In this document: one piece after another, positions 1 to 10,740 of the stretch | Layout of the letters: every line of letters begins with the position of its first letter | How positions within the stretch are numbered: the stretch's first letter is position 1 | NCBI RefSeq assembly: GCF_014857905.1 | Contig: NZ_JACYXE010000005.1 | Span: forward strand, 62,001 to 126,000 | Direction: 5' to 3' | DNA length: 64,000 bases | From: Agilicoccus flavus | Lineage (GTDB): Bacteria > Actinomycetota > Actinomycetes > Actinomycetales > Dermatophilaceae | Notes under the pieces: generated by a model | The model's database searches: none | What the model was told of the DNA's origin: nothing | What the model saw: only the letters and a program-made list of their open reading frames with translations | Position numbers and translations under genes: made by a program

Positions 1-1287
1 CGGTTGCTCACCGGCACCGTCCCCGACGGGGTGACGACGTACGCGCAGGCGTACTCCGGCCACCAGTTCGGCATGTACTCGCCGCGGCTCGGCGACGGGA
101 GGGCGGTGCTGCTCGGCGAGGTGATCGACGCGGCGGGGCGGCGGCGCGACCTGCACCTCAAGGGCTCGGGGCGGACGCCGTTCGCGCGGGGCGGCGACGG
201 GAAGGCCGTCCTCGGGCCGATGCTGCGCGAGTACGTCATGGGCGAGGCGATGCACGCTCTCGGCATCCCGACGACGCGGGCGCTGGCCGTCACCACGACC
301 GGGGAGCAGGTCTTCCGCGACGGTCGGATGCTGCCCGGCGCGGTGCTCGCGCGGGTCGCCTCGAGCCACCTGAGGGTCGGCACCTTCCAGTTCGCGGCGG
401 CCACCGGGGGCCCGCCCCTCGTGCGAGACCTCGCCGACCACGCCATCGCCCGCCACCACCCGGGCGCCGCGGACGCGAGCAACCCCTACCTCGATCTCTT
501 CGCCCGCGTCGTCCGGGCCCAGGCCGAGCTGGTGGCGCGGTGGATGCTCGTCGGGTTCGTCCACGGCGTGATGAACACCGACAACATGACGATCTCGGGC
601 GAGACGATCGACTACGGCCCGTGTGCGTTCGTCGACGCCGCCGACCCGGCCGCCGTCTTCAGCTCCATCGACCACGGCGGCCGGTACGCCTACGGGCAGC
701 AGCCGGCCGTCGCGCAGTGGAACCTCGCCCGACTCGCGGAGACGCTCCTGCCGCTCGTCGACACCGACGAGCAGGCCGCGGTCGAGGCGGCCACCGGGGT
801 CCTCACCGCGTTCGCGCCGGCCTACGACGAGGCCGTTTCTCGGGGCATGGCCGCCAAGCTCGGCGTGGCCCCCGGCGAGTCGACCCGCGCCCTCGTCACC
901 GACCTGCTGCCCCTGCTGGCGGAGGGCCGCGTCGACCACACGGGCTTCTTCCGCGCGCTGGCCGCCGGCGACGCGCGGACGCTGTTCCCGGCCGGACTGA
1001 CCGATCGGTTCGACGCCTGGGCCGCGCGCCGCGAGGCGCTGCTGCGGGGCGGCGGCACCGACGGCGAGAGCGTCGCGGCCGCGATGAACCGGGTCAATCC
1101 CGTGTACATCCCGCGGAACCACCGGGTCGAGGAGGCGCTCGAGGCGGCCGTGGGCGGTGACCTCGACCCGGTGCAGCGCCTCGTCGACGCCGTGTCCCAC
1201 CCCTTCGACGAACGCCCCGAGTACGCCGACCTCGCCGGGCCCGCGCCCGCCGACGCGATGCCGCACGTCACGTACTGCGGGACCTGA
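1..1287 (+). CDS. selO: SelO-family protein adenylyltransferase, 3' part
   Basis: This is a SelO (YdiU/UPF0061) pseudokinase-fold enzyme, a family known to transfer AMP from ATP to Ser/Thr/Tyr of target proteins and linked to redox stress. The frame is open to the first base of the window, so the start lies upstream and about 428 codons are seen. Family hallmarks are visible: [16 protein letters not shown] at about residues 19-34, [16 protein letters not shown] at about 57-72, and the metal/nucleotide-binding stretch HGVMNTDNM at about 189-197 followed by DYGPCAFVD. The C-terminus ends in YCGT, a cysteine-containing tail in the position where other family members have a Cys or selenocysteine. 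It is followed by a 180-bp gap and helR on the same strand. Function is from the family. Confidence 0.95.
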   Translation, partial: RLLTGTVPDGVTTYAQAYSGHQFGMYSPRLGDGRAVLLGEVIDAAGRRRDLHLKGSGRTPFARGGDGKAVLGPMLREYVMGEAMHALGIPTTRALAVTTTGEQVFRDGRMLPGAVLARVASSHLRVGTFQFAAATGGPPLVRDLADHAIARHHPGAADASNPYLDLFARVVRAQAELVARWMLVGFVHGVMNTDNMTISGETIDYGPCAFVDAADPAAVFSSIDHGGRYAYGQQPAVAQWNLARLAETLLPLVDTDEQAAVEAATGVLTAFAPAYDEAVSRGMAAKLGVAPGESTRALVTDLLPLLAEGRVDHTGFFRALAAGDARTLFPAGLTDRFDAWAARREALLRGGGTDGESVAAAMNRVNPVYIPRNHRVEEALEAAVGGDLDPVQRLVDAVSHPFDERPEYADLAGPAPADAMPHVTYCGT

Positions 1288-1383
1288 CGCTCCTCCGCAC
1301 CCCCTCGCTCCGTCCGGCGTCCCGGGCCGCGACGACGACCCGCCCCCTGCCGACGGGCCGGGTGGGAGCCGGCGGGCCCTGGG

Positions 1384-1389
1384 TAGACT
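1384..1389 (+). promoter_or_regulatory. candidate -10 box for helR
   Basis: TAGACT fits the actinobacterial TANNNT -10 consensus and lies 78 nt before the GTG of helR, in the only non-coding stretch between selO and helR. No convincing -35 was seen. I looked for the rifamycin-associated element described upstream of some helR genes and did not find it. Confidence 0.35.
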
Positions 1390-1466
1390 TGATTCTCCCC
1401 TCTTCGCGCCATCGCTCGATCCGTGACGCGGCGCGAGGACTCCATCGAACGACGACAGGCGGTTTC

Positions 1467-3686
1467 GTGACGACCGACGAGCGCACCCCCGGCACCGGAG
1501 ACGACCTGCTGGCCCGGGAGATCGCCATCGAGCAGGCTCACGTGGACCGGGTGTACGCCGAGCTCGTCAAGGCGGGGCGACGGGCCGAACTCGTCGCCGT
1601 GGAAGGGCTCTCGCGCGGCCGGACCGACCGGACGGGCGACGTCCGCGACGAGGAGATCACCGGCCTCTTCGAGCGCGACGCGTTGATGTTCAACGCGAGC
1701 CGCCGCCGGCACGCCCTCGACCGGCAGTACGAGGGCCTCGTCTTCGGGCGGCTCGACCTCGACCACGCCGACGGCTCGACCGGCGAGGACCGCGAGGCCC
1801 GCTACATCGGCCGCCTCGGGGTCCGCGACGACGAGTACGAGCCGCTCGTCATCGACTGGCGCGCACCCGCCGCCGCCCCCTTCTACCGCGCGACCCCCGT
1901 CGAGCCGCTCGGGGTGCTGCGTCGCCGCGTGCTGCGCTGCCTCGGGGAGAGGGTCGTCGGCCTCGAGGACGACCTCATGGTCGCGGAGGCCCCCGACGAT
2001 CTCGTCGTCCTCGGCGAGGGCGCGCTGCTCGCCGCCCTCGGTCGCAGCCGTTCGGGGCGGATGCGCGACATCGTCGCGACGATCCAGGCCCACCAGGACG
2101 AGGCGATCCGCGCCCCTGCCCGCGGCGTCACCTTCATCACGGGCGGGCCCGGCACCGGCAAGACCGTCGTCGCCCTCCACCGCGCCGCCTACCTGCTCTA
2201 CTCCGACCGGCGTCGCTTCGAAGGCGGCGGGATCCTCGTCGTCGGCCCGTCGGCGGCGTACACGGCCTACATCGAGCGGGTGCTGCCCTCCCTCGGCGAG
2301 GACTCGGTCACGCTGCGCTCGGTCGGCGACGTCGTGGAGTCGATCACCACGGCCCGCCTCGACCCGCCGGACGTGGCCCGCCTCAAGGGGTCGCTCGCGA
2401 TCCGCCGCGTCCTCGCCCGCGCGTCCCGCGACGCGATCCCCGGCGCGCCCACCCAGTTGCGGACGTTCATCGCCGGCCGCCCGATCCACCTCACGTCACG
2501 CGACCTCGACCGCGTGCGCTCCCAGGTGCTCCGCCGCCAGCAGCGCAACGCATCCGGACCGGCGCTGGAGCAGGCCCTCGCCGAGGCCGCGTGGCGCCAG
2601 GTGCACGAGGGCGAGAAGGCCGACTTCCTCGAGGCGTTCGCCGCCTCCCGCGAGGTCGAGTCGTTCCTGCGCACGTGGGGTCGGGGCGTCGATCCCCGCG
2701 AGGTGCTGCTCTGGCTGGGCGACCCCGAGCGCGCCCGCTCCTACTGCGCCGGCGTGTTCGAACCCGCGCAGGCCGACGCCCTGAGCGCGTCCGTGCGCGC
2801 GGCCGTCTCGGCGAGTTCGTGGTCGGTGGCCGACGCCGCCCTCGTCGACGACCTCGCCGCCCGCCTCGGACCCATCCGCGTCGAGAAGGAGGAGCGCGGC
2901 TTCTACGAGGTGGACGAGCTCGACGACGCCCTCGGCGAGGTCTCCGAGCTCGGCCACGCGACGAGCGCCCGCACGGGCCGCCGCCTCGGGCAGACGAGCC
3001 ACGGCACCCCGACCGGCATGGACGCCCTGCTGCGGACCCCGATGGAGCCGCCGTCGGAGTACGCGCACGTCCTCGTCGACGAGGCCCAGGACCTCTCCCC
3101 CATGCAGTGGCGGATGATCGGGCGGCGCGGCCGCTGGGCGTCGTGGACCGTCGTCGGCGACGCCGCGCAGGCGTCCTGGCCCGACGCAGCCGAGGCCGAC
3201 GCCGCGCGCGACGAGGCGTTCGGCTCCCTGCCGCGCCGCTCGTTCCACATGAGCACGAACTACCGCAACGCGCGCGAGATCTTCGAGCACGCCGCCCGCG
3301 TCATCACCGCCGTCATGCCCGACGCGGACATCCCCGACGCCGTGCGCGAGTCGGGCGTCGACCCGATCGACGAGGTCGTCGGCGCCGCTCGCCTCGTCGA
3401 GGAGACCCGGGCCGCGGTCGAGACGTTGCGCAGCGAGGTGGAGGGCGCCATCGCCGTCGTCGCCCCCGCGGCGTGGCGGTCGGCGCTGGCCGACCTCGAC
3501 GAGGGCGAGACGCGGCCCGACGCGCGCGTCAGCGTCGTCGACCCTCTCTCGACCAAGGGGCTGGAGTACGACGCGACCGTCGTCGTCGACCCCGACGAGA
3601 TCGTCGCCGAGTCCCCCGGCGGCGCGCGCGTGCTCTACGTCGTCCTCACCCGCGCCGCGCACCGGATGATCGTGCTCCGGCCCTGA
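1467..3686 (+). CDS. helR: HelD/HelR-type RNA polymerase-associated UvrD-like ATPase
   Basis: This is an SF1 helicase-like ATPase of the HelD family. In actinobacteria, HelD/HelR removes stalled or rifamycin-bound RNA polymerase from DNA. The 739-residue product has an N-terminal coiled-coil arm (AREIAIEQAHVDRVYAEL) and the family signature ARYIGRLGVRDDEYEPLVID at about residues 111-130. It also has a Walker A motif GGPGTGKT at about 227, a Walker B-type DEAQDLSP at about 537 and a C-terminal motif STKGLEYD at about 695. I start it at the GTG at 1467 because the homologous N-terminal arm begins there. An upstream in-frame GTG would add 35 unlike residues. The next gene is convergent. Family identity is firm; a role in rifamycin tolerance is inferred from characterised relatives. 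Confidence 0.88.
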   Translation: MTTDERTPGTGDDLLAREIAIEQAHVDRVYAELVKAGRRAELVAVEGLSRGRTDRTGDVRDEEITGLFERDALMFNASRRRHALDRQYEGLVFGRLDLDHADGSTGEDREARYIGRLGVRDDEYEPLVIDWRAPAAAPFYRATPVEPLGVLRRRVLRCLGERVVGLEDDLMVAEAPDDLVVLGEGALLAALGRSRSGRMRDIVATIQAHQDEAIRAPARGVTFITGGPGTGKTVVALHRAAYLLYSDRRRFEGGGILVVGPSAAYTAYIERVLPSLGEDSVTLRSVGDVVESITTARLDPPDVARLKGSLAIRRVLARASRDAIPGAPTQLRTFIAGRPIHLTSRDLDRVRSQVLRRQQRNASGPALEQALAEAAWRQVHEGEKADFLEAFAASREVESFLRTWGRGVDPREVLLWLGDPERARSYCAGVFEPAQADALSASVRAAVSASSWSVADAALVDDLAARLGPIRVEKEERGFYEVDELDDALGEVSELGHATSARTGRRLGQTSHGTPTGMDALLRTPMEPPSEYAHVLVDEAQDLSPMQWRMIGRRGRWASWTVVGDAAQASWPDAAEADAARDEAFGSLPRRSFHMSTNYRNAREIFEHAARVITAVMPDADIPDAVRESGVDPIDEVVGAARLVEETRAAVETLRSEVEGAIAVVAPAAWRSALADLDEGETRPDARVSVVDPLSTKGLEYDATVVVDPDEIVAESPGGARVLYVVLTRAAHRMIVLRP

Positions 3687-3750
3687 GCGTCAGGGCCGGG
3701 TGTTGGGCCGACGCAACCCGAGCTCTCGCGCGAGGCGATGCCGTCGATCG

Positions 3751-3854
3751 AAGAACCGTACGGACGACATCGATCCGACGCCGCTCCGTATCGGGCCTGC
3801 TCAGAGCGTCGGCCCTCCGGCGGGGGGCCCGTCGATGTCGTCGGTACGGTTCTT
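3751..3854. repeat. 104-bp palindromic element, copy 1
   Basis: Two 24-bp arms (3751-3774 and 3831-3854) form an inverted repeat with 22 of 24 positions matching around a 56-bp spacer. The core of the left arm is CCGTACGGACGACATCGA. It lies in the 212-bp gap between two convergent genes. A second copy with the same arm length and the same spacer length is at 33960-34063. It could be a MITE/REP-like element or a long-loop transcription stop; there is no T-tract and no ORF inside. Confidence 0.8.
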
Positions 3855-3898
3855 GGCGCTCCGCGACCCGGGCCCCGGTGATGATCCCTCGCGACCGA

Positions 3899-4746
3899 TC
3901 AGCAGGACGGTAGGCCGCGAAAGACGTACCCGCGGGCCGCGAGCACGGGCAGGACCTGGCCCAACGCGGCGACCGACTGGGAGCGTTCCCCGCCGCCGTC
4001 GTGCAGGAGCACGATCTTGCCGGGGCCCGCGTCGCGCAGGATCGAGGCGACGACGGCGGGGGTGCCGGGGCGGGCCCAGTCCTTCGTGTCGTCGTCCCAC
4101 ATGGCCACGGACTTGCCGAGCCGGGAGGCGACGAGGGTCACCTTCGCGTCGACGAACCCGCCGGGCGGGCGCACGCAGCGCGTGGACAGCCCGAGCGCGG
4201 CGTCGGTGTCGGCGAGCTCCCTCGACACCACCGCGGCCTGCTTCCCCGTCAACCACGGGTGCGTGTACGTGTGGTTCCCGATGAGGTGGCCCTGCGCCCG
4301 CACGCTCCGGGCGAGCGCCGGGAACCGCGTGACCTCCTGGCCCACCTGGAAGAACGTGGCCTGGGCCGGTGCGCGGTGAGCAGCCGCAGCACGGCCGGCG
4401 TCCAGGTGGGGTCGGGCCCGTCGTCGAACGTCAGGTAGAGGATCGGCCGGCCGCTCGCGTCGTGCGTCGGCGGACGGCCGCCCGCCGACGACGGCGGGAC
4501 GGCGGGGGTGGTCGACGGTCGACGCGTCGCGGGCGGGGTGCTCGGCTCCGCCTCGGGTGGCGCGGCGGGCTCGTCGGTGGGCGCGGCGGTCACGGTCACG
4601 GTGGGCCGCGGGAGACCGGGCGCGGTGGCGATGCCGAGGGGCAGCCCGAGGGCGGACCCGCCGTGGCGCCAGGCGTCGACGACCGGGCCGACGACGGCGA
4701 CGGCCAGCACGATGGCGACGGAGGCCACGATCTTCCAGACCCGCAC
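3899..4746 (-). pseudogene. polysaccharide deacetylase (NodB domain), frameshifted
   Basis: The reading frame from the GTG at 4746 encodes an N-terminal membrane anchor (MRVWKIVASVAIVLAVAVVG) and a Pro/Thr/Ala-rich linker. It then gives the first NodB motif TFDDGPDP and runs LRLLTAHRP before going out of frame. The adjacent frame resumes with ATFFQVGQEV and holds the remaining NodB motifs: HTYTHPWLT, RPPGG, AMWDDDTKDW and LLHDGG, ending at 3899. One missing base near 4363-4369 (a GGGCCGG run on the plus strand) accounts for the break; one more G/C pair would restore a continuous 283-residue extracellular Zn-dependent deacetylase acting on N-acetylated cell-wall sugars. It could be a true recent mutation or a sequence error. 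An AGGGG sequence supports the GTG start. Confidence 0.85.
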
Positions 4747-4823
4747 CCGACACCCCTGCCATCGTCCCCCGTTGCCGAGGTCCTATCGGCAGCTCGGTCC
4801 GCGAACGTGAGCGGAACGACGAC

Positions 4824-4858
4824 CGCGCGGCCCCGCAATCTCCTTGCGAGGCCGCGCG
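4824..4858. terminator. hairpin terminator after lysS
   Basis: Arms 4824-4838 and 4844-4858 pair almost perfectly (CGCGCGGCC / GGCCGCGCG core) around a short loop. It lies just downstream of the lysS stop on the minus strand and upstream of the deacetylase. Confidence 0.6.
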
Positions 4859-4882
4859 TTTCGGGCGGTGGGTCGCGGCGGG

Positions 4883-6670
4883 TCAGCCGCGGCCGAGGAG
4901 TGGCCGCACCCGCTCGGGGCCGATGCACAACAGCAGCGTCGGGATGCGTGGGCCGGTGTCCGAGCCGATGAGCAGGCGATACAGGAGTGCGAACAGCGAC
5001 CGCTGGGCCGCCTTGACTTCGGGCGGCAGCTTCTTCTCGTCGACGGGCAGGCCGGCCCGCAGCTTGGGCACCCCGTAGACCAGCGTGGTGAGCCCGTCGA
5101 GCGACCAGTCGTCCTCGAGGTGGTCGAGCAGCAGGTCGAGGGCGGCGCGGTCGTCGGCCGACAGCGCGTCGAGAGCGTCGACGTCGGGCTCGGCCCGCAC
5201 GCGGATGCGGTCCTCGTCGGGCACGTAGGTGTCGATCCACTCGACGGCCCGGTCGAAGCGGGGCCGGACGTCGTCGAGGGTCTCGACGTGCGGGTCCACG
5301 GTGCGCAGGATCCGCAGCGACTGCTCCTCGTCGGCGCCGGTGATGTCGACGACCGAGGCGATGGCCCGGAACGGCACCGGCCGCGGGGTGAGCGGCAGGT
5401 CCTCCGACGCCGTGCGCACGGAGCGGGCGTGGGCGGCGAGGTCCCCCGGCTGGGCCGCCTGGGTACCCACCTTGCGGCCGAGGGCGTCCCACTCGTCGTA
5501 GAGCCGTTGGATCTCGGCGTCGAGGGCGACGGTGAACGACTGGTTGGGCCGGCGCCGCACGTACAACCAGCGCAGCAGCGGCGCCTCCATGACGCGCAAC
5601 GCGTCGCCGGGGGTGGGCACGCCGCCACGGCTGGAGCTCATCTTCGCCATGCCGCTGATGCCGACGAACGCGTACATCGGGCCGATGGGTTGCCGGCCCC
5701 CGAAGATCTCCTCGACGAGCTGCCCCCCGACGACGAAGCTCGACCCCGGCGACTGGTGGTCGACGCCGGAGGGCTCGAAGTCGACGCCCTCGCGGGCCCA
5801 CCGCATCGGCCAGTCGACCTTCCACACGAGCTTGCCGCGGAAGTCGGAGTCGAGGCGCATCGACTCGGTGACCTGCTCACCTCCGGGGCCCGTCGCGACG
5901 TACGTCAGCTCCGTCGTGTCGTCGTCGTAGGACAGCACGCGGGTCTCGTCGGTGCCGAAGGCGAGGCTGTAGGGCTTGAACGGGAAGTACCCGCCGCCCG
6001 TCGTGCCGTCGTCCTCCTGCGCTGCTCCCGAGCCCTCCTCGGCGAGATCCGAGGCGGCGGCGCTCTCGGCGTCGAGGGCGGGACGCGAGGTACCGGCGGG
6101 CGGGGCCGAGGTCTTCTTCTTCGTCCGGTACCGGTCGAGGACGGCGTCGATGTCGGCGCGGCGGGCCATCGCGTGCAGCACCTCGTCGCGGTACGCGCCG
6201 GAGGTGTACATCTGCGTCTGCGAGATCCCTCGGAAGCGGACACCCAGCTCGTTCAGGGCGTCGACCATCGCCGCCTTGAAGTGCTCCGCCCAGTTCGCGT
6301 GCGGGCTGCCCGCGGGGGCGGGGACGGAGGTCAGCGGCTTGCCGATGTGCTCCGCCCAGCTCGCGTCGACGCCGGGGACCCCGGCGGGCACCTTGCGGAA
6401 GCGGTCGTAGTCGTCCCAGCTGATGAGGTGCTCGACGGCCCGGCCGCGGCGGGCGATCTCGTCGGCGACGAGGTGCGGGACCATGACCTCCCGCAGGTTG
6501 CCCAGGTGGATGGGGCCCGACGGGCTCAGGCCCGACGCGCACACGATAGGGCGGTCCTGCCCCGCTGCCGCGCGACGCCGATCCGCTTCGGCGACGACCT
6601 CGTCGGCGAGCCGGGCCACCCAATCGGCCTCGCCCTGCTGCGTCGCTTCCCGTGCTCGTGCTGCTGCCAC
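4883..6670 (-). CDS. lysS: lysyl-tRNA synthetase, class I
   Basis: This cytoplasmic enzyme charges tRNA-Lys with lysine using ATP. The 595-residue protein is of the class I (archaeal-type) LysRS family rather than the usual bacterial class II enzyme. The class I nucleotide-binding signature is seen as PSGPIHLGNLREV at about residues 49-61 (HLGN replaces HIGH). The second signature is KMSSSRGG at about 342. Class I LysRS occurs in a subset of bacteria, including several actinobacteria. The GTG start is 7 nt after the purA stop, so the two genes probably share a transcript. A hairpin follows the stop. Confidence 0.95.
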   Translation of the reverse strand: MAAARAREATQQGEADWVARLADEVVAEADRRRAAAGQDRPIVCASGLSPSGPIHLGNLREVMVPHLVADEIARRGRAVEHLISWDDYDRFRKVPAGVPGVDASWAEHIGKPLTSVPAPAGSPHANWAEHFKAAMVDALNELGVRFRGISQTQMYTSGAYRDEVLHAMARRADIDAVLDRYRTKKKTSAPPAGTSRPALDAESAAASDLAEEGSGAAQEDDGTTGGGYFPFKPYSLAFGTDETRVLSYDDDTTELTYVATGPGGEQVTESMRLDSDFRGKLVWKVDWPMRWAREGVDFEPSGVDHQSPGSSFVVGGQLVEEIFGGRQPIGPMYAFVGISGMAKMSSSRGGVPTPGDALRVMEAPLLRWLYVRRRPNQSFTVALDAEIQRLYDEWDALGRKVGTQAAQPGDLAAHARSVRTASEDLPLTPRPVPFRAIASVVDITGADEEQSLRILRTVDPHVETLDDVRPRFDRAVEWIDTYVPDEDRIRVRAEPDVDALDALSADDRAALDLLLDHLEDDWSLDGLTTLVYGVPKLRAGLPVDEKKLPPEVKAAQRSLFALLYRLLIGSDTGPRIPTLLLCIGPERVRPLLGRG

Positions 6671-6677
6671 CGAACGC

Positions 6678-7976
<1,299 letters not shown>

Positions 7977-8352
7977 CTACTCTCCACCTCGTCGTCGTCC
8001 GCCCCCGGGCATCCCGGACGCGGACCTGCCGCGGTCGGGTCCGCGACGGACATGCCGCGAGCCCCGGAGCGCCGAACGCTCGGGACTCGCCGCCGCCCAC
8101 CCTATCGAATCGTCCCTGTGCTGGTCCCGTGCCGGCCGGCGGCCCCCGGCGGGCCCGGATCCCGAGGTGCGTGACCTGAGGCGTCGCCGGGTTGAGAATG
8201 GTTGGCGGGGAAGGACTTTCCGGCGCCTGTAGGGCCCTCAGGTCGGGCGCCGGCCGGCCGACAAGGACGACGGAGGACCAGTGCGCGCCGACCCGGCCGC
8301 GCCCCACCATCACGCCCGGCCCGAGCAGTGCGCCGGGAGAAGGAAGGTCAGA

Positions 8353-8934
8353 ATGACGCAGCCTCGCACGGCCCGGATCGCGGGCCTGGGCACGATCGCC
8401 CTCGCGGCGGTGTTCCTCGGCGCCTGCGGAACGAACGCCCCGACGTCGAGCGGGTCGGTGGCTCCGGCGGCGAGCCCCTCCGCGACGAGCACCAGCGCCT
8501 CGCCGCAGCCCACGGCCTCGGGCGAGGCGCCCGAGACGAGCGAGGCCTCCGAGACGGGCTCGTCGAGCGGTGCCGCCGCGACCGCGACCCCGGGCGGGTC
8601 GGCGTCGAAGGCGCCCTCGGCCACCTCGGGCGGCGTGAGCGGCGGCGGCAAGGCCGCCGGCCTGCCGACCGACGCCGGCGACTACGGCGACGAGCTCGTC
8701 GCGGCCTGGGAGGGCGGCGACAAGGCCACCATCGCGTCCCACGCGGCCCCGAAGGCCGCCGCCGCGCTCGGCGCCGCGAAGGCCGGGTCGGGCATGCTGC
8801 GGGTCGCCTGCGAGGGCGACATGTGCAGCTACGCCGACGAGGCCGGGCGCCGCGTGACGCTGACGTTCGACCGGGCCAAGGTCGAGGCCGGCGCCGCCCA
8901 CGCGGTGGTGTCCGCCAAGGTGTCCGCCGCCTGA
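8353..8934 (+). CDS. putative secreted lipoprotein, Ser/Ala/Thr-rich
   Basis: A 193-residue product starts MTQPRTARIAGLGTIALAAV and has a type II signal peptide with lipobox LGAC at about residues 20-23, so it should be lipid-anchored outside the membrane. Residues 25-100 are low-complexity Ser/Thr/Ala/Pro/Glu, typical of a wall-spanning linker. The last 85 residues form a small conserved-looking domain with two Cys (VACEGDMCSY), which may form a disulfide. I do not recognise its family. The ATG at 8353 has a strong AAGGAAGG upstream; an in-frame GTG at 8281 would bury the signal peptide. It is divergent from purA and convergent with the DUF3151 gene. Confidence 0.75.
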   Translation: MTQPRTARIAGLGTIALAAVFLGACGTNAPTSSGSVAPAASPSATSTSASPQPTASGEAPETSEASETGSSSGAAATATPGGSASKAPSATSGGVSGGGKAAGLPTDAGDYGDELVAAWEGGDKATIASHAAPKAAAALGAAKAGSGMLRVACEGDMCSYADEAGRRVTLTFDRAKVEAGAAHAVVSAKVSAA

Positions 8935-8976
8935 CCGACCCACCCGCACCGGCCGGGGTCCACCCCGGCGCCCCGG

Positions 8977-9022
8977 ACGACGAAACGGCTCCCCCGCTCG
9001 TGCGGTGGGAGCCGTTCGTCGT
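8977..9022. terminator. bidirectional hairpin terminator
   Basis: The arms 8977-8993 and 9007-9022 (ACGACGAAACGGCTCCC and its near-complement with one bulged A) form a strong hairpin between two convergent genes, the lipoprotein and DUF3151. Confidence 0.75.
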
Positions 9023-9049
9023 GCCTGGTCGACGTCGCGCTCGGTCGAC

Positions 9050-9460
9050 TCAGAGGCCGAGCGCCTCGGCCGCTTCGCGGCTGGAGTCGCGCAGAAACGC
9101 CGAGCAGCGCTGCTGCTCGTCGGTCTCGCCGATCTCGCCCGCCGCGCGGGACAGCGCGGCCAGGCTGCGCAGGAACCCGCGGTTGGGCTCGTGCGACCAC
9201 GGCACCGGTCCCTGCCCGCGCCAGCCCGCCTTGCGGAGCTGGTCGAGCGCGCGGTGGTAGCCGGTGCGCGCGTACGCGTACGCCTCGACGGTGGACCCCG
9301 CGGTCAGCGCGTCCTGGGCGAGCACCGCCCACGCCAACGACGAGACCGGGTGGCGGGCCGCGACCTCGGCCGGGTCCTGACCGGCCTCGAGCAGCTCCGC
9401 GGCCGGGTCCTCCGGCAGCAGCGTCTCCGGGATGCCGAGCAGGTTGTCGCCCGAGGTCAC
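9050..9460 (-). CDS. DUF3151 family protein
   Basis: The 136-residue protein begins VTSGDNLLGIPETLLPEDPA and contains VSSLAWAVLAQDAL and YARTGYHRALDQLRKAGWRG, the core of DUF3151. This actinobacterial family of unknown function is habitually found beside fructose-bisphosphate aldolase. Its helical pattern resembles TPR-like repeats. The GTG start overlaps the fba stop by 4 nt (GTGA), so it is translationally coupled to fba and likely works in the same context. No catalytic motif is evident. Confidence 0.85.
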   Translation of the reverse strand: MTSGDNLLGIPETLLPEDPAAELLEAGQDPAEVAARHPVSSLAWAVLAQDALTAGSTVEAYAYARTGYHRALDQLRKAGWRGQGPVPWSHEPNRGFLRSLAALSRAAGEIGETDEQQRCSAFLRDSSREAAEALGL

Positions 9461-10482
9461 CGGTGCGTGCCCGCGCTGCGCAGGTTCTCGCAGGCCTCGA
9501 CGACGCGGGCCGCCATGCCCGCCTCGGCCTCCTTGCCCCACGAGCGGGGGTCGTACTTCTTCTTGTTGCCGACCTCGCCGTCGATCTTCAGGACGCCGTC
9601 GTAGTTCTGCAACATGTAGCCCACGACGGGGCGCGTGAACGCGTACTGCGTGTCGGTGTCGACGTTCATCTTGACGACGCCGTAGTCGACCGCCGCGGCG
9701 ATCTCCTCGGGCAGGGAGCCCGAGCCGCCGTGGAAGACGAGGTGGAACGGCTTGTCGGTGTCGGTGCCGAACTCCTGGCGCACCGCGTCCTGCGCGGCCT
9801 TGAGCACCTCGGGGCGCAGCTTGACGTTGCCGGGCTTGTAGACGCCGTGCACGTTGCCGAACGTGAGCGCCGTCATGTAGTAGCCGTTCTCGCCGGTGCC
9901 GAGGGCCTTGGCGGTGGCGATGGCGTCCTCCGGGGTCGAGTAGAGCTTCTCGTTGATCTCGGCCTCGACGCCGTCCTCCTCGCCACCGACGACGCCGATC
10001 TCGACCTCGAGCACGACCTTGGCGGCCGCGCACTTCTCGAGCAGCTCCTGCGCGATGGAGAGGTTCTCCTCCAGCGGCACGGCCGAGCCGTCCCACATGT
10101 GCGAGTTGAAGATCGGCACGCCGGTCTTCTCGACCTGCTGGCGCGACAGCTCGAGCAGCGGGCGGACGAAGCCGTCGAGCTTGTCCTTCGGGCAGTGGTC
10201 GGTGTGCAGCGCGATGTTGACGTCGTAGTTCTTGGCGACCTCGCGGGCGTACGCCGCGAGCGCGAGCGACCCGGTGACCATGTCCTTGATCGTGGCGCCG
10301 GAGGCGTACTCGGCGCCGCCGGTCGAGACCTGGATGATGCCGTCGGACCCCGCCTCGGCGAAGCCGCGGATGGCGGCGGTGATCGTCTGGCTGGAGGTGA
10401 TGTTGATGGCCGGGTAGGCGAAGGCGCCGGACTTCGCCCGGTCGAGCATGTCGGCGTAGACCTCGGGGGTTGCGATGGGCAC
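9457..10482 (-). CDS. fbaA: class II fructose-bisphosphate aldolase
   Basis: This zinc-dependent glycolytic/gluconeogenic enzyme interconverts fructose 1,6-bisphosphate with DHAP and glyceraldehyde 3-phosphate. The 341-residue length matches the class IIA family. Conserved sites are visible: AINITSSQT near residue 25, the catalytic/zinc region ALHTDHCPKDKLDG near 93, EVEIGVVGGEEDGV near 170, the zinc-ligand histidine in FGNVHGVYKPGN near 223, and VFHGGSGS near 262. The GTG start has AGAGGAG five bases upstream. The gene is the first of an fba-DUF3151 operon read from the divergent region at 10.5-10.97 kb. Confidence 0.97.
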   Translation of the reverse strand: MPIATPEVYADMLDRAKSGAFAYPAINITSSQTITAAIRGFAEAGSDGIIQVSTGGAEYASGATIKDMVTGSLALAAYAREVAKNYDVNIALHTDHCPKDKLDGFVRPLLELSRQQVEKTGVPIFNSHMWDGSAVPLEENLSIAQELLEKCAAAKVVLEVEIGVVGGEEDGVEAEINEKLYSTPEDAIATAKALGTGENGYYMTALTFGNVHGVYKPGNVKLRPEVLKAAQDAVRQEFGTDTDKPFHLVFHGGSGSLPEEIAAAVDYGVVKMNVDTDTQYAFTRPVVGYMLQNYDGVLKIDGEVGNKKKYDPRSWGKEAEAGMAARVVEACENLRSAGTHR

Positions 10483-10595
10483 TGCGACTCCTCTTCTGCG
10501 TCGGGTTCACGGGACGGTCGCGCCGGGCCGATCGGCGGCCACACTCGTGCGTGCGCCCGCGGAGCGGCCCTGCGGCACGGACCTGGATCACCGCC

Positions 10596-10601
10596 ATCCT
10601 A
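10596..10601 (-). promoter_or_regulatory. candidate -10 box for fbaA
   Basis: TAGGAT read on the minus strand fits TANNNT and lies about 115 nt upstream of the fba start in the divergent intergenic region. No clear -35 was seen. Confidence 0.35.
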
Positions 10602-10740
10602 TGACCCTGCCCCGTTCGGCAGCCCGGGAGCGAGGTCCCGTCCGGGATGCGGCCCCGAGGGTCCGGAGGCGGCGAGGCGCCGGCGACCCGGCCCCGCGGT
10701 AGGTTCGACGGGCCCGGCTGCCCGCTTCGGTGATGGTCGG

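Noticed and set aside
1288-1466. Rifamycin-associated element upstream of helR
   Set aside because: No matching inverted repeat could be found in the gap.
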